This document shows positions 9,483 through 20,122 of a stretch of DNA of 64,000 nt, piece by piece. The DNA is from Xenorhabdus ehlersii (GTDB lineage: Bacteria > Pseudomonadota > Gammaproteobacteria > Enterobacterales > Enterobacteriaceae): the NCBI RefSeq assembly GCF_003610465.1, contig NZ_RAQI01000001.1, positions 1,054,001 to 1,118,000 on the forward strand. The letters run 5' to 3'. A program made the position numbers and the translations under genes. The notes under the pieces are model-generated. The model was not told the origin of the DNA, did not search any database, and saw nothing but the letters and a program-made list of their open reading frames with translations. How positions within the stretch are numbered: the first letter of the stretch is position 1; every line of letters starts with the position of its first letter.

Positions 9483-9986
9483 ATGCTAAACATCGTCCTA
9501 TTCGAACCAGAAATCCCGCCTAATACAGGCAATATCATCCGCTTGTGTGCCAACACAGGCTGTCAGCTTCATCTCATTCAACCTTTGGGTTTCACATGGG
9601 ATGACAAACGCCTGCGTCGTGCAGGGTTGGACTACCATGAATTTACTAATATCAAACAACACCACGATTACAACGCATTCCTGGAAAGTGAAGGGCTCAG
9701 TTCCGTCAATTCACAGTCTCCTTCTGGAGCCCGTCTGTTTGCCTTAACCACAAAAGGCACGCCGGCGCACAGTAATGTGAGTTATCGTGATGGTGACTAC
9801 TTAATGTTTGGCCCAGAAACTCGTGGTTTGCCGTCTTATGTATTAGATAACATACCACCTGAACAGAAGATCAGAATTCCCATGCTGCCAGATAGCCGTA
9901 GCATGAATCTGTCCAATTCTGTCGCAGTGGTTGTGTTTGAAGCATGGCGGCAACTGGGTTATCCAGGTGCGTTATTGCGGGATTAA
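9483..9986 (+). CDS. trmL: tRNA (cytidine(34)-2'-O)-methyltransferase
   Basis: TrmL (YibK) is a SPOUT-class enzyme that methylates the 2'-O of the wobble nucleotide of tRNA-Leu isoacceptors using SAM; it works as a homodimer in the cytoplasm. The 167-residue product starts [21 protein letters not shown], with the motif 1 arginine, and carries the deep trefoil-knot elements [10 protein letters not shown] and [20 protein letters not shown]. It is about ten residues longer than the E. coli protein because of an insertion near residue 75. It is transcribed toward cysE, which lies on the opposite strand. In Proteus and Providencia this gene marks one border of the O-antigen locus, which fits the polysaccharide genes at the left of the window. 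Confidence 0.95.
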   Translation: MLNIVLFEPEIPPNTGNIIRLCANTGCQLHLIQPLGFTWDDKRLRRAGLDYHEFTNIKQHHDYNAFLESEGLSSVNSQSPSGARLFALTTKGTPAHSNVSYRDGDYLMFGPETRGLPSYVLDNIPPEQKIRIPMLPDSRSMNLSNSVAVVVFEAWRQLGYPGALLRD

Positions 9987-10061
9987 GATTAATAGGACAT
10001 TCAGTGCATAATCCGCGCTGAATGTCCTATCTATTAGTGCTTATAAGAAAAGAACAGAATT

Positions 10062-10883
10062 TCAAATCCCATCCCCATTCTCAAATCCATTATTGATACC
10101 ATTAAAATGCTGGTTCATATCCAGCGATGGCTTCTCACTTTCCGGTTTACCAACAATCCTCGCCGGTACACCTGCCACTGTGGTATGAGGTGGAACTGAT
10201 CTTAATACAACCGACCCTGCCCCAATTTTCGCACCTCGACCAATCTCGATGTTGCCGAGTATTTTGGAACCCGCGCCAATCATCACCCCTTCACGTACTT
10301 TCGGATGACGATCTCCACTGGTTTTACCTGTTCCCCCAAGAGTCACAGATTGCAAAATAGAAACATCATTCTCAACAACCGCTGTCTCACCAATTACAAT
10401 ACCTGTCGCATGGTCAAGCATGATGCCACAACCAATTCTGGCAGCAGGATGAATATCGACGCCAAAAGAAACTGAAATCTGATTTTGCAAATAGATTGCC
10501 AATGCCTTGCGATCTTCTTTCCATAGCCAGTGAGCAATGCGGTAGGCTTGCAGAGCATGGAAGCCTTTAAGATAGAGTAATGGGGTCGAATATTTATCTA
10601 CTGCCGGATCACGCAGTCGAACAGCTTTGATATCACGTGCTGCCGATTCAATCATCTTAGGATCACTGCGATACGCACTTTCAGCGACTTCTCTGACTTC
10701 AATGGGAGGCATAATCGGTGTTGCCAGCTTATTTGCCAGCATGTAACTCAGGGCACTACCAAGATTTTCATGCTTGAGTAGTGTCGCGTGAAAGAAACTG
10801 GCTAACATGGGTTCACAGTCTGCCAGCGCCCTCGCCTCGTTTTTTATATTTTTCCAGACTTCGTTCAGTTCTGCTCGCGACAT
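10062..10883 (-). CDS. cysE: Serine O-acetyltransferase
   Basis: CysE transfers acetyl from acetyl-CoA to L-serine, the first step of cysteine synthesis, and is feedback-inhibited by cysteine. The 273-residue length equals that of E. coli CysE. The N-terminal helical domain (EVWKNIKNEARALADCEPML) is followed by a left-handed beta-helix of hexapeptide repeats, with catalytic-type segments DIHPAARIGCGIMLDHATG and GGTGKTSGDRHPKVREGV. The C-terminal tail is the region that binds cysteine synthase in CysK complexes. It lies 18 bases downstream of gpsA on the same strand; the secB-gpsA-cysE order is conserved in enterobacteria. Confidence 0.97.
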   Translation of the reverse strand: MSRAELNEVWKNIKNEARALADCEPMLASFFHATLLKHENLGSALSYMLANKLATPIMPPIEVREVAESAYRSDPKMIESAARDIKAVRLRDPAVDKYSTPLLYLKGFHALQAYRIAHWLWKEDRKALAIYLQNQISVSFGVDIHPAARIGCGIMLDHATGIVIGETAVVENDVSILQSVTLGGTGKTSGDRHPKVREGVMIGAGSKILGNIEIGRGAKIGAGSVVLRSVPPHTTVAGVPARIVGKPESEKPSLDMNQHFNGINNGFENGDGI

Positions 10884-10901
10884 ATCAGTGTTCTCATTTA
10901 T

Positions 10902-11921
10902 TTAAGAGTGAGAGCCATCTCCCTCATCTCTTGTCGCTCTTCCCAATAATGCTTGGGCAGCCTCAATCACATTTTTATTGCAGTATAGTATCTGGTAGAT
11001 CTGCTCTGTGATAGGCATTTCAACGCCCGCTCGTTCTGCCAAAGCACGGACTTCTTTAGTATTGCGGTATCCTTCAACAACTTGCCCGATCTCACGCTGC
11101 GCTTCATCAACACCGATACCTTTTCCCAGCATCATACCAAAACGACGGTTACGGGATTGGTTATCGGTACAGGTCAAAACTAAATCACCCAATCCAGCCA
11201 TTCCCATAAATGTAGAAGGATCAGCCCCCAACGCCACGCCAAGGCGACTCATCTCCGCCAATCCTCGAGTGATCAATGCAGTGCGGGCATTAGCCCCAAA
11301 TCCCATACCATCAGAGATCCCTGCACCAATTGCAATAACATTTTTTATTGCCCCGCCGAGCTGTACCCCAATGAAATCCGAGTTTTTGTAGACTCGAAAG
11401 CTTTTGCCACAATGGAAAAGTTGTTGAAGTTCTTCACTAAACTCAGGTGTTGTGGCAGAAACAGCAATTGCTGTTGGTAAACCTGCTGCTAGCTCTTTTG
11501 CGAATGTCGGGCCAGAAACTACAGCCAAGGGGATTTCATCACCTAATATCTCACGGGCTACATCTTGTAATAAGCGTCCTGTTTCCGCTTCAAGTCCCTT
11601 GGTAGCCCAAACAATACGGCTATCCTGTTGTAAATGTGGCTTTATCTGATGTAAAACATCACCGAAAACATGGCTGGGAACCACTACCAAGATATTACAA
11701 CTGGCTAAAACAGCACTTTTTAGGTCGGATTCAAGCAATAAGCTATCAGGAAAAGAAACATCCGGTAAAAATACCTGATTACAGCGCGCTTGTTGCAACG
11801 CATTGACGTGCGTAGGATTATGCCCCCAAAGCACAACATCGTGCCCATTGCGAGCCAACGTAATGGCTAAAGCGGTGCCGTATGAACCGGCACCGATCAC
11901 TGTCATAGAAGCAGTATTCAT
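10902..11921 (-). CDS. gpsA: Glycerol-3-phosphate dehydrogenase [NAD(P)+]
   Basis: GpsA reduces dihydroxyacetone phosphate to sn-glycerol-3-phosphate for phospholipid synthesis. The 339 residues match the E. coli length. The Rossmann motif [19 protein letters not shown] is at the N-terminus, followed by [18 protein letters not shown] and [18 protein letters not shown] with the catalytic lysine, and [13 protein letters not shown]. The start codon overlaps the stop of secB by one base (TAATG), so translation is probably coupled. Downstream is cysE. Confidence 0.97.
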   Translation of the reverse strand: MNTASMTVIGAGSYGTALAITLARNGHDVVLWGHNPTHVNALQQARCNQVFLPDVSFPDSLLLESDLKSAVLASCNILVVVPSHVFGDVLHQIKPHLQQDSRIVWATKGLEAETGRLLQDVAREILGDEIPLAVVSGPTFAKELAAGLPTAIAVSATTPEFSEELQQLFHCGKSFRVYKNSDFIGVQLGGAIKNVIAIGAGISDGMGFGANARTALITRGLAEMSRLGVALGADPSTFMGMAGLGDLVLTCTDNQSRNRRFGMMLGKGIGVDEAQREIGQVVEGYRNTKEVRALAERAGVEMPITEQIYQILYCNKNVIEAAQALLGRATRDEGDGSHS

Positions 11922-12391
11922 TAGGCTTCCTGTGCAACCTCATTAGGCTGAGATTCAGCCTGCTGTTGCAGATAATTCATGAACAAGGCATCAAAGTTAA
12001 CAGGAGCCAGGTTCAGTTGTGGGAAAGTACCACGACCTACCAAGCTGGTGATGCACTCACGAGCGTATGGAAACAGGATGTTCGGGCAATATGCACCTAA
12101 GCAATGTGCCAACTGGGTTCCTTCAATACCATCAATAGAGAAAATACCCGCCTGCTGAACTTCACACAAAAACGCAGTTTCTTCTTCCAGTACCGCCGTG
12201 ACGGTAACACGCAGAACAACTTCATAAACTCCCTGAACCAATTCACTGGAAGCGGTGTCCAGATCCAATTTAACTTCCGGTTGCCACTCCTGCTGGAAAA
12301 TCTGCGGGGCTTTTGGTGCTTCGAAAGAAATATCTTTCGTGTAAATACGCTGGATCTGGAAAGCCATTTCTGTGTTGTTTTGTTCTGACAT
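11921..12391 (-). CDS. secB: Protein-export chaperone SecB
   Basis: SecB is a tetrameric cytosolic chaperone that keeps outer-membrane and periplasmic precursors unfolded and passes them to SecA. The 156-residue protein has [21 protein letters not shown] at the start and [37 protein letters not shown] (two conserved stretches) near the C-terminus, and an acidic tail as expected for SecA binding. It is the first gene of the secB-gpsA-cysE unit. grxC, which usually lies between yibN and secB, is missing: only 75 bases separate secB from yibN. Confidence 0.97.
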   Translation of the reverse strand: MSEQNNTEMAFQIQRIYTKDISFEAPKAPQIFQQEWQPEVKLDLDTASSELVQGVYEVVLRVTVTAVLEEETAFLCEVQQAGIFSIDGIEGTQLAHCLGAYCPNILFPYARECITSLVGRGTFPQLNLAPVNFDALFMNYLQQQAESQPNEVAQEA

Positions 12392-12466
12392 AATAATGTT
12401 TACCTTTTTCAGATGTCCTTATTAAACTTTTCAAGAATGCAAGCATGCTACTTGCACCTAAATTCG

Positions 12467-12916
12467 TTATTTCTTGCCGCGAGCCAATGGCAGATTTTCA
12501 CCCGCCCAACCAGCAATCCCCTCTTTCAGGGAATAAACCTGCTCAAAGCCTAAACGAACCAGATTTTCCGCTGGTGTTCTGGATTCTAGCCCATTCGCTG
12601 AAACTACGATAACAGGCTGTTTTTTATGTTTCTCCAACTCACCTAAATTACTGTCTTTAATTTCAGATGGCGTCAGGTTAACGGAACCAATAATATGCCC
12701 CCTGCGGAAATCGTCACGGGAGCGTAAATCCACGACGATAGCTTCTTCCTTGTTGATGAAATGGATAGCCTGAGCACGGGTGATCTCTTTACTCTTGGAG
12801 AACACGCTTTTTACCGTCATGACAATGACAGCCACCAGCAATGCAATCCAGACAAGGCTCAGGATCGTGTTCCGGCTAATAAATTGCATGATTTCTTGCA
12901 GCATGGAGGGCAACAA
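12467..12916 (-). CDS. yibN: Rhodanese-like domain membrane protein YibN
   Basis: A 149-residue protein with one N-terminal membrane anchor ([19 protein letters not shown], residues 17-35) followed by a single rhodanese domain: [20 protein letters not shown] and a loop where the usual catalytic cysteine is replaced ([11 protein letters not shown]). Loss of the active-site Cys is also seen in the E. coli homologue, so sulfur transfer is not expected. In E. coli YibN has been linked to the Sec/YidC membrane insertion machinery; a related role here is an inference. It precedes secB on the same strand. Confidence 0.9.
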   Translation of the reverse strand: MLPSMLQEIMQFISRNTILSLVWIALLVAVIVMTVKSVFSKSKEITRAQAIHFINKEEAIVVDLRSRDDFRRGHIIGSVNLTPSEIKDSNLGELEKHKKQPVIVVSANGLESRTPAENLVRLGFEQVYSLKEGIAGWAGENLPLARGKK

Positions 12917-13233
12917 CTCCCGTTAGTTAATAACAAATATCTAAGGTAGAAGAGTATACCTGTGTGTTGCATCAATTACAGCCAATTAGCATCAATCCAA
13001 TGCAGATTTTGCGGAGAGTTTCGAGAAAAATTAAAAAACATACCGAGAACAACTTGATTGTCATGCATCAATAAAATATTTCATGTAACACTGGACCAAG
13101 GCAGGATCTTCGACAATAAATGGACTAAATTAACTAAAACTTATATTAATGATAAAAAACAATCTGTTCTCTGGTCAGGTGCAATTCCTCATGAAATAAT
13201 CAGGCGCTATGTAGCAGCAGGGTACTCAATAAG
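12917..13233. other. yibN-envC intergenic region, no gene seen
   Basis: This 317-base gap is where E. coli carries gpmM (phosphoglycerate mutase). No open frame with homology to gpmM or anything else is visible. It must contain divergent promoters for yibN (minus) and envC (plus), but I could not assign -35/-10 boxes with confidence. Confidence 0.5.
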
Positions 13234-14547
13234 ATGGCTGAAAATAAGGATCTCAAGAGCCGTAAGAATCGGCAGAGGCAATACAAACGGCAAAATAAAA
13301 TCAGAGTGTTACAGCTCTGTGCCTTGTTGTTCACCTTTCTCAGTTTCAGTACAAATACTTTCGCCAATCCAATTTCAGAGAATAAAAATCAGCTCAAAGA
13401 TATTCAGCAGGATATTGCCGAGAAAGAGAAAAGCGTAAAACAGCAACAAAAGCAACGTACAGATCTGCTTAACCAATTAAAAGAACAAGAAAGTACTATC
13501 TCAGAAGTGGGACGTTCGCTGCACACAACACAAACTCGTCTGAATAAGCTGGAAAACGATATTTCATCACTAAATGCCAATATCAAGCACCTGCAAATGC
13601 AACAAAAGGAGCAACGACAATTACTTGCCAACCAATTGGATGCCGCATTTCGGCAAGGAAATCACCAAGGTTTAGAATTGTTGCTCAATGGGCAGGAAAA
13701 TCAGCGCAAAGAACGTATTCTCGCCTATTACAGTTACTTGAATCAGGCACGTCAGGAAACTATCGCCAAACTGCAAAAAACAACTGAAGAACTCAACCAG
13801 CAAAAAAAACTGCAACTAGAAAAACAAAGTGAACAGAAAGCGATACTGGCCAGCCAAAAACAGCAAAAGCAAAAGATGGAAACTGCCCGCACTGCGCGGC
13901 ATAAGACATTAACGGTTCTTGAATCTTCATTGAAAAAAGATCAACAAAGCTTGACTGAGCTTCGGCAGAATGAAACCAGATTGAGAAACAAAATTGCTAA
14001 AGCTGAGCGGGAAGCCAAAGCGCGCGCTGAACGTGAAGCTCGTGAAGCGGCTCGTGTTCGTGCCCAAGTTGCCGCCAAACAGAAACAAGCGCAACAAAAA
14101 GGTTCCAGTTATAAACCAACAGAAGAAGAACGTGCTCTCATGGCACGAACTGGCGGCCTTGGGCGTCCTGCCGGGCAAGCCATCTGGCCAGTACACGGTC
14201 GTGTCATCCATAGTTTTGGTGAAGCAATACAAGGTGAACTTCGTTGGAAAGGGGTTGTTATTTCAGCAGCGGAAGGGACAGAAGTCAGGGCAATCTCAGA
14301 TGGACGTGTATTGCTGGCAGACTGGCTGCAAGGCTATGGACTGGTTGTCGTGATTGAACACGGTAAAGGCGATATGAGCATTTACGGTTACAATCAGAGC
14401 ACATTGGTCAGTGTTGGGCAACAAGTTCGGGCAGGCCAGCCAATAGCATTGGTGGGCAGCAGCGGCGGACAACAACAACCTTCACTGTACTTTGAAATCC
14501 GCCGTCAAGGGCAGGCTGTTAACCCATTACCGTGGTTAGGGAAATAG
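13234..14547 (+). CDS. envC: Murein hydrolase activator EnvC
   Basis: EnvC is the periplasmic activator of the amidases AmiA and AmiB at the division site and is recruited by FtsEX. The 437-residue product has an N-terminal export signal (VLQLCALLFTFLSFSTNTFA, about residues 24-43), a long coiled coil rich in Gln, Lys and Glu (about 50-290), and a C-terminal degenerate LytM/M23 domain (GRVIHSFGEAIQGELRWKG to VNPLPWLGK). The LytM domain lacks the full zinc ligand set, as in all EnvC, so it regulates and does not cleave. The 5' end is longer than in E. coli by about 18 residues; a start inside the leader is possible. yibQ follows 15 bases later. Confidence 0.95.
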   Translation: MAENKDLKSRKNRQRQYKRQNKIRVLQLCALLFTFLSFSTNTFANPISENKNQLKDIQQDIAEKEKSVKQQQKQRTDLLNQLKEQESTISEVGRSLHTTQTRLNKLENDISSLNANIKHLQMQQKEQRQLLANQLDAAFRQGNHQGLELLLNGQENQRKERILAYYSYLNQARQETIAKLQKTTEELNQQKKLQLEKQSEQKAILASQKQQKQKMETARTARHKTLTVLESSLKKDQQSLTELRQNETRLRNKIAKAEREAKARAEREAREAARVRAQVAAKQKQAQQKGSSYKPTEEERALMARTGGLGRPAGQAIWPVHGRVIHSFGEAIQGELRWKGVVISAAEGTEVRAISDGRVLLADWLQGYGLVVVIEHGKGDMSIYGYNQSTLVSVGQQVRAGQPIALVGSSGGQQQPSLYFEIRRQGQAVNPLPWLGK

Positions 14548-14562
14548 GATAGGAACACAATA

Positions 14563-15615
14563 ATGGTGAAGATACGGTATCGATTAATAAAGCGGGTTAA
14601 TGCATTCACTCTTTTATCTTGGATACTGCTATTCTTCACATCATTGCTGTTTACGTTAAATGTACAAGCTGCGCGTTTAGCCATCGTCATTGATGATGTT
14701 GGCTATCGTGTTAGTGAAGAAAATGAGATCTTACAAATGCCCGTTGCGGTTTCTATCGCAATCCTACCCAACTCTCCGTATGGCAGGAAAATGGCGGAAA
14801 AGGCTTATCAGCAGGGACGGGAGATTTTAATCCACTTGCCAATGGCACCATTAAGCAAACAACCGCTGGAAAAAAATACACTCCATCCTGCCATGAGCAG
14901 AGACGAAATTGCCCGTATTATTCAAGATGCGATACAGAAAGTTCCCCATGCTGTTGGGATGAACAATCATATGGGCAGTGCAATGACATCTAATCTCAGT
15001 GGCATGGAAAAGATAATGCAAGCGTTATCCCATCATCACCTTTACTTTCTGGACAGTGTGACAATAGGCAATACACAAGTCACTAAAGCAGCGATGGGAA
15101 CCTCTGTTTCTGTGATCCGAAGAAATGTGTTTTTGGATAATATTCAAACCGAAGCTGAAACACGGCATCAACTTAACCGTGCGATAGCCCTTGCCCGCAA
15201 GCGAGGGTCTGCCGTTGCAATTGGACACCCACATCCCACAACCATACACGCTTTACAGCAAGCACTTGCAACATTACCCAGTGATATTGAACTGGTAACA
15301 CCCAGCCTGTTGTTAGATCATCAAACTACACGCAAGTGCATAAAAACCCATGAATCACAACCTGCACCAACCACTCAGTTGGAGTATCTCAAGATGGTCA
15401 AAAAGGAATTATCTAACAGTGTTATCTTTAATGCCTTAAATCGGTACATGCAAAAACTCTTAGGTAACCATCCAATACAAAAAATACCAAATGATTCAGG
15501 CAAACCAGAAGTAAAGCAAGCAACGGAAAACAAAGCGACAAATAAAACAGAAGCGCCACCAAAAGCCGATCAAACAGGCGTCTTAAAAGCCAAAGACGCC
15601 TGCACTAATTTTTAA
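14563..15615 (+). CDS. yibQ: Divergent polysaccharide deacetylase family protein YibQ
   Basis: A 350-residue exported protein with an N-terminal signal or anchor ([23 protein letters not shown]) and the divergent deacetylase core: [40 protein letters not shown] and AIGHPHPTT. The enzyme's substrate is not established. A low-complexity tail of about 80 residues (Lys, Thr, Glu and Pro rich) extends beyond the E. coli length. An AGGA ribosome site precedes the ATG. The gene pairs with envC in one operon, and its last four bases overlap the convergent end of tdh. The tail DNA includes a 9-bp perfect hairpin. Confidence 0.9.
   Translation: MVKIRYRLIKRVNAFTLLSWILLFFTSLLFTLNVQAARLAIVIDDVGYRVSEENEILQMPVAVSIAILPNSPYGRKMAEKAYQQGREILIHLPMAPLSKQPLEKNTLHPAMSRDEIARIIQDAIQKVPHAVGMNNHMGSAMTSNLSGMEKIMQALSHHHLYFLDSVTIGNTQVTKAAMGTSVSVIRRNVFLDNIQTEAETRHQLNRAIALARKRGSAVAIGHPHPTTIHALQQALATLPSDIELVTPSLLLDHQTTRKCIKTHESQPAPTTQLEYLKMVKKELSNSVIFNALNRYMQKLLGNHPIQKIPNDSGKPEVKQATENKATNKTEAPPKADQTGVLKAKDACTNF
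15576..15601. terminator. Hairpin at yibQ/tdh convergent ends, possible bidirectional terminator
   Basis: AGGCGTCTT pairs perfectly with AAGACGCCT across a short loop, inside the last codons of yibQ. A weak T-run follows on the plus side. Position between two convergent genes supports a termination role, but the T-tract is poor. Confidence 0.4.
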
Positions 15616-16637
15616 TTCCAATTTAAGATAACCTTGCCAGATTGCCCTGAGCGCATGACATCAAAGCCTTTCTGGTAATCATCAACCGAGAATTGGTGAG
15701 TGATAATCGGGGACAAATCTAAGCCCGATTGGATCAACGCTGCCATCTTGTACCAAGTTTCGAACATCTCACGCCCGTAGATTCCCTTGATAAATAATCC
15801 CTTAAAGATGACCTGGTTCCAATCTATCGCCATGTCCGAAGGTGGTATCCCCAACAACGCAATACGTCCACCGTGATTCATGGTATTAAGCAAAGTACCG
15901 AACGCTGGCGGAGCACCTGACATCTCTAAACCAACATCAAAACCTTCGGTCATTCCCAGTTCTGCCATGACATCAGTCAGATTTTCTTTGCTGACATTCA
16001 CAGCGCGGGTAACACCCATTTTACGAGCTAACTCAAGGCGGTATTCATTGATATCCGTAATCACGACATGACGGGCACCAACATGCTTACATACCGCTGC
16101 TGCCATAATCCCGATAGGGCCAGCGCCTGATACCAGTACATCTTCCCCCACCAGATCAAAAGACAGTGCAGTGTGTACCGCATTGCCAAATGGATCAAAA
16201 ATCGCAGCCAGCTCATCGGGTATATTGTCTGGGATCTTAAAAGCATTAAATGCGGGAATCACCAGATATTCAGCAAAAGCACCTTCACGGTTCACACCAA
16301 CACCCGTGGTATTGCAGCATAAATGCGTACGTCCACCACGACAGTTACGACAGTAACCACAGGTGATATGGCCTTCACCGGATACACGATCACCAATCTT
16401 GAATCCTTTTACTTCTTGACCAATCGCAACGACTTCACCAACATATTCATGCCCTACTACCATCGGGATAGGAATAGTTTTTTGAGACCAATCATCCCAG
16501 TTATAGATGTGAACGTCCGTACCACAAATGGCAGTTTTACGGATTTTAATCATGACATCATTGTGCCCAAGCTCTGGCATGGGCACATCTGTCATCCAGA
16601 TACCTCCTTGTGGCTTTAATTTGGACAATGCTTTCAT
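15612..16637 (-). CDS. tdh: L-threonine 3-dehydrogenase
   Basis: Tdh oxidises L-threonine to 2-amino-3-ketobutyrate with NAD+; Kbl then splits that product with CoA into glycine and acetyl-CoA. The 341-residue zinc-dependent medium-chain dehydrogenase has [13 protein letters not shown] (catalytic zinc cysteine), GHEYVGEV, the structural zinc cluster [15 protein letters not shown], and the NAD site [14 protein letters not shown]. Length equals that of E. coli. It lies 9 bases after kbl on the same strand, so kbl-tdh is an operon. Its stop overlaps the 3' end of yibQ. Confidence 0.97.
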   Translation of the reverse strand: MKALSKLKPQGGIWMTDVPMPELGHNDVMIKIRKTAICGTDVHIYNWDDWSQKTIPIPMVVGHEYVGEVVAIGQEVKGFKIGDRVSGEGHITCGYCRNCRGGRTHLCCNTTGVGVNREGAFAEYLVIPAFNAFKIPDNIPDELAAIFDPFGNAVHTALSFDLVGEDVLVSGAGPIGIMAAAVCKHVGARHVVITDINEYRLELARKMGVTRAVNVSKENLTDVMAELGMTEGFDVGLEMSGAPPAFGTLLNTMNHGGRIALLGIPPSDMAIDWNQVIFKGLFIKGIYGREMFETWYKMAALIQSGLDLSPIITHQFSVDDYQKGFDVMRSGQSGKVILNWN

Positions 16638-16646
16638 AATGATACC

Positions 16647-17843
16647 TTAAGCAATGACATTCAATTGCTTGCCAATACGTATAAATGCAGCCACCACACG
16701 TTCAATTTGTTCTTCAGTATGGGCGGCTGAGATCTGGGTTCGAATACGCGCTTGACCTTTCGGCACAACCGGATAGAAAAACCCAATTACATAAATGCCT
16801 TCTTTCAGCAGTTCTGCGGCAAATTCCTGCGCCAGTTTTGCATCCCCTAACATAACAGGGATGATTGCATGGTCTGCCCCCGCCAGAGTGAAACCTGCCG
16901 CCGTCATTTTTTCACGGAACAAGTTCGCATTTTTCCAGAGACGCTCACGCAGATCATCGCCATTTTTCAGCATGTCCAGCACCTTGATTGACGCAGCGAC
17001 AATGGCTGGAGCCAGTGAGTTAGAGAACAGATATGGGCGTGAACGCTGGCGCAACCATTCAACAACTTCTTTACGCGCGGCAGTATAACCACCAGATGCG
17101 CCACCCAGTGCCTTACCGAGCGTACCGGTGATGATGTCAACACGTCCCATAACATCACAATATTCATGTGTGCCACGACCATGCTTGCCAACAAAGCCAA
17201 CCGCATGTGAATCATCCACCATAACCAACGCACCAAATTCATCAGCCAAATCACAGATAGATTTCAGGTCAGCAATGACACCATCCATTGAAAATACCCC
17301 GTCAGTTGCGATCAGGATATTTTGCACACCTTCTGCTTTTACCTTTTCCAACTGAGACCTTAATTCTTGCATGTCATTATTGGCATAGCGGTAACGTTTT
17401 GCTTTGCATAAACGAATGCCATCAATGATGGATGCATGGTTCAAGGCATCAGAGATAATGGCATCTTCTGGCCCAAACAGAGTTTCGAACAGACCGCCGT
17501 TTGCATCAAAACACGAAGAGTACAGAATAGCGTCTTCCATACCCAAAAATTCAGCAATCTTATTTTCTAATTCTTTATGGGAATCTTGCGTACCGCAGAT
17601 AAAACGAACGGATGCCATACCAAAACCGTGGCTATCCATACCTGCTTTTGCAGCTGCGATTAGATCAGGGTGATTGGCCAAGCCTAAGTAGTTATTAGCA
17701 CAAAAATTAATTACTTGGTTACCTTCAGCAACAGAAATATTGGCATCCTGCGCAGAAGTAATTATACGCTCACTTTTGAATAACCCTTCGGAGCGGGTTT
17801 GTTCCAACTGCTCATTAATTTTCTGGTAAAACGACGCTGACAT
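16647..17843 (-). CDS. kbl: Glycine C-acetyltransferase (2-amino-3-ketobutyrate CoA ligase)
   Basis: Kbl is a PLP enzyme of the alpha-oxoamine synthase family that completes threonine degradation to glycine. The 398 residues match the family. Visible landmarks are [50 protein letters not shown], and the PLP-lysine segment [18 protein letters not shown]. It is the first gene of kbl-tdh. The start ATG follows an AGGAGAG site. About 280 bases of non-coding DNA upstream separate it from hldD on the opposite strand. Confidence 0.97.
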   Translation of the reverse strand: MSASFYQKINEQLEQTRSEGLFKSERIITSAQDANISVAEGNQVINFCANNYLGLANHPDLIAAAKAGMDSHGFGMASVRFICGTQDSHKELENKIAEFLGMEDAILYSSCFDANGGLFETLFGPEDAIISDALNHASIIDGIRLCKAKRYRYANNDMQELRSQLEKVKAEGVQNILIATDGVFSMDGVIADLKSICDLADEFGALVMVDDSHAVGFVGKHGRGTHEYCDVMGRVDIITGTLGKALGGASGGYTAARKEVVEWLRQRSRPYLFSNSLAPAIVAASIKVLDMLKNGDDLRERLWKNANLFREKMTAAGFTLAGADHAIIPVMLGDAKLAQEFAAELLKEGIYVIGFFYPVVPKGQARIRTQISAAHTEEQIERVVAAFIRIGKQLNVIA

Positions 17844-18121
17844 TTTTCTCTCCTGAATCCCTAATTAAGTGAAAGGCGTGATGTATGTTACTGATAGATC
17901 CTGCCAGTGACGACACAACGAGAAAGAGAATATCAACTTTGTAAAGCTGATCACGACCCAGTGTCTGGCATACAGTAATATTTCAGGATATACCCCTGTT
18001 TAAGCTGCTGTCGTCAGTGGGGTTAAGTGCTATTATACGCAGCAAAGATATACCCAATAGACGTCAAGTTACAGTGATAAAGCTGGGTATAAAGTGAACT
18101 GACTATTTAGAGGTGAGCCAA

Positions 18122-19060
18122 ATGATTATTGTCACTGGTGGCGCAGGGTTTATTGGCAGCAATATTGTCAAGGCACTGAATGATGAGGGCTATAAGGATA
18201 TTCTGGTTGTTGATAACCTGAAAGATGGAACAAAATTCGTCAATTTGGTTGATTTGGATATCACCGACTATATAGATAAAGAAGACTTCATCGCCAGCAT
18301 TGTGGCGGGTGATGATTTAGGTGACATTGATGCCATTTTCCATGAAGGGGCTTGCTCATCCACAACGGAATGGGATGGTAAGTATATGATGGACAATAAT
18401 TACCAGTACTCCAAAGATGTGCTGCATTATTGCCTTGAGCGCCAAATCCCCTTCCTGTATGCCTCCTCTGCTGCTACTTATGGTGGTCGCAGTGATAATT
18501 TCATTGAAGAGCGCCAATATGAAAAACCGCTCAATATTTATGGCTACTCTAAATTCCTGTTCGATCAATATGTTCGTGATGTTTTGCCCCATGCAGATTC
18601 CCAAATTTGTGGCTTCCGTTATTTCAATGTTTACGGGCCGCGCGAAGGACATAAGGGCAGCATGGCGAGTGTCGCCTACCATTTAAGTAATCAGATTCAC
18701 CAGGGACAGAATCCGAAGTTATTTGTTGGTAGTGAAAATTTCCGCCGCGATTTTATCTATGTCGGCGATGTTGCCGCCGTCAATCTGTGGTTCTGGAAAA
18801 ATGGTGTTTCCGGCATTTTTAACTGTGGAACAGGCCGCGCTGAAACTTTCCAGGCTGTTGCAGATGCTGTGATTGAATTCCATAAAGAAAAATCCCCAGC
18901 CGTGGAATACATCGACTTTCCGGAAAAATTAAAAGGCCGTTATCAAAGTTTTACTCAAGCAGATCTGACAAAACTTCGTGCCGCTGGCTATCAAAAACCG
19001 TTCAAGGCGGTTGCCGAAGGCGTCGCTGAATATATGCAATGGCTCAATCAGGATAATTAA
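18122..19060 (+). CDS. hldD: ADP-L-glycero-D-manno-heptose 6-epimerase
   Basis: HldD epimerises ADP-D,D-heptose to ADP-L,D-heptose, the donor for LPS inner-core heptoses. The 312-residue SDR protein has the NADP site [19 protein letters not shown], the catalytic Y-x3-K in [13 protein letters not shown], and [13 protein letters not shown]. The ATG at 18122 is chosen because it gives the family N-terminus and has AGAGGTGA six bases upstream; a GTG three codons earlier lies inside that ribosome site. waaF and waaC follow closely, as in other enterobacteria, making the heptose supply and transfer operon. Confidence 0.97.
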   Translation: MIIVTGGAGFIGSNIVKALNDEGYKDILVVDNLKDGTKFVNLVDLDITDYIDKEDFIASIVAGDDLGDIDAIFHEGACSSTTEWDGKYMMDNNYQYSKDVLHYCLERQIPFLYASSAATYGGRSDNFIEERQYEKPLNIYGYSKFLFDQYVRDVLPHADSQICGFRYFNVYGPREGHKGSMASVAYHLSNQIHQGQNPKLFVGSENFRRDFIYVGDVAAVNLWFWKNGVSGIFNCGTGRAETFQAVADAVIEFHKEKSPAVEYIDFPEKLKGRYQSFTQADLTKLRAAGYQKPFKAVAEGVAEYMQWLNQDN

Positions 19061-19069
19061 TCGACCTCT

Positions 19070-20122
19070 ATGAAGATATTGGTGATCGGCCCATCATGGG
19101 TGGGTGACATGATGATGTCACAAAGCCTCTACCGTACTTTGAAAGCTTTGTACCCCAATGCAGAAATTGATGTGATGGCACCAGCATGGTGCCGACCATT
19201 ACTGGCAAAAATGCCTGAAGTACATCAGGCATTAGCCATGCCGCTTGGTCATGGTGCCCTTGCGTTGGGTGAGCGCCGACGTCTTGGTCTGGCATTGCGT
19301 GAAAATAGATACGATCGTGCTTATGTATTGCCCAACTCATTCAAATCTGCGCTGGTCCCTTTCTTCGCCAATATCCCGTTACGTACAGGCTGGCGCGGTG
19401 AGATGCGTTACGGACTGCTAAATGATATCCGAGTCCTGAATAAAAATGCTTTTCCACTCATGGTTCAACGCTATGCCGCTCTCGCGTATGAAGGGAAAAA
19501 CATGCGTAGCGCCGATGATCTTCCACAACCTTTGTTATGGCCACGATTAAATGTCAATGACGAAGATATTGCAGAATCAACCTCAGCCTTCAATATTGCT
19601 GATCACCGCCCTATTATTGGCTTCTGTCCAGGTGCCGAATTCGGCCCAGCCAAACGCTGGCCACACTATCACTATGCCGCCCTCGCTGAACAGTTAATTA
19701 CCCAAAAAGGCTATCAAGTTTTACTGTTTGGTTCTGACAAAGATTATCAAGCAGGTGAAGATATTCGAACTCTTTTAAGCGATGATGCCCGCGAAAATTG
19801 TCTCAATCTGGCAGGAAAAACCTCGCTTGAACAAGCGGTAAATGTCATCGCAGCTTGTGATGCTATCGTCACAAACGACTCAGGTTTGATGCATGTCGCA
19901 GCGGCCTTAAACCGTCCTCTGGTGGCATTATACGGGCCAAGTAGCCCAGATTTTACCCCACCACTATCGAATAAGGCCGAAGTGATCCGCCTGATGACGG
20001 GCTATCACAAAATCAGAAAAGGCGATAGCGACGGCGGCTATCACCAAAGTTTGATCGATATTCAACCTGAAATAGTTCTATCTTCATTAGAAAAACTGTT
20101 GCAGGCGGAGAGCCAAAATTAA
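19070..20122 (+). CDS. waaF: ADP-heptose:LPS heptosyltransferase II
   Basis: WaaF adds the second L,D-heptose to the inner core at the cytoplasmic face of the inner membrane. The 350-residue GT9 protein has KILVIGPSWVGDMMMSQSLY at the start, LPNSFKSALVPFFANI, GFCPGAEFGPAKRWP near residue 184 and TNDSGLMHVAAALNRPLVALYGPSSP near residue 265 (the ADP-heptose site, here spanning two conserved blocks). It is nine bases after hldD and overlaps waaC by one base (TAATG). Confidence 0.97.
   Translation: MKILVIGPSWVGDMMMSQSLYRTLKALYPNAEIDVMAPAWCRPLLAKMPEVHQALAMPLGHGALALGERRRLGLALRENRYDRAYVLPNSFKSALVPFFANIPLRTGWRGEMRYGLLNDIRVLNKNAFPLMVQRYAALAYEGKNMRSADDLPQPLLWPRLNVNDEDIAESTSAFNIADHRPIIGFCPGAEFGPAKRWPHYHYAALAEQLITQKGYQVLLFGSDKDYQAGEDIRTLLSDDARENCLNLAGKTSLEQAVNVIAACDAIVTNDSGLMHVAAALNRPLVALYGPSSPDFTPPLSNKAEVIRLMTGYHKIRKGDSDGGYHQSLIDIQPEIVLSSLEKLLQAESQN

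Noticed and set aside
13058..13438. Open frame overlapping the envC start
   Set aside because: It runs into envC in another frame and has no protein-like composition or homology.
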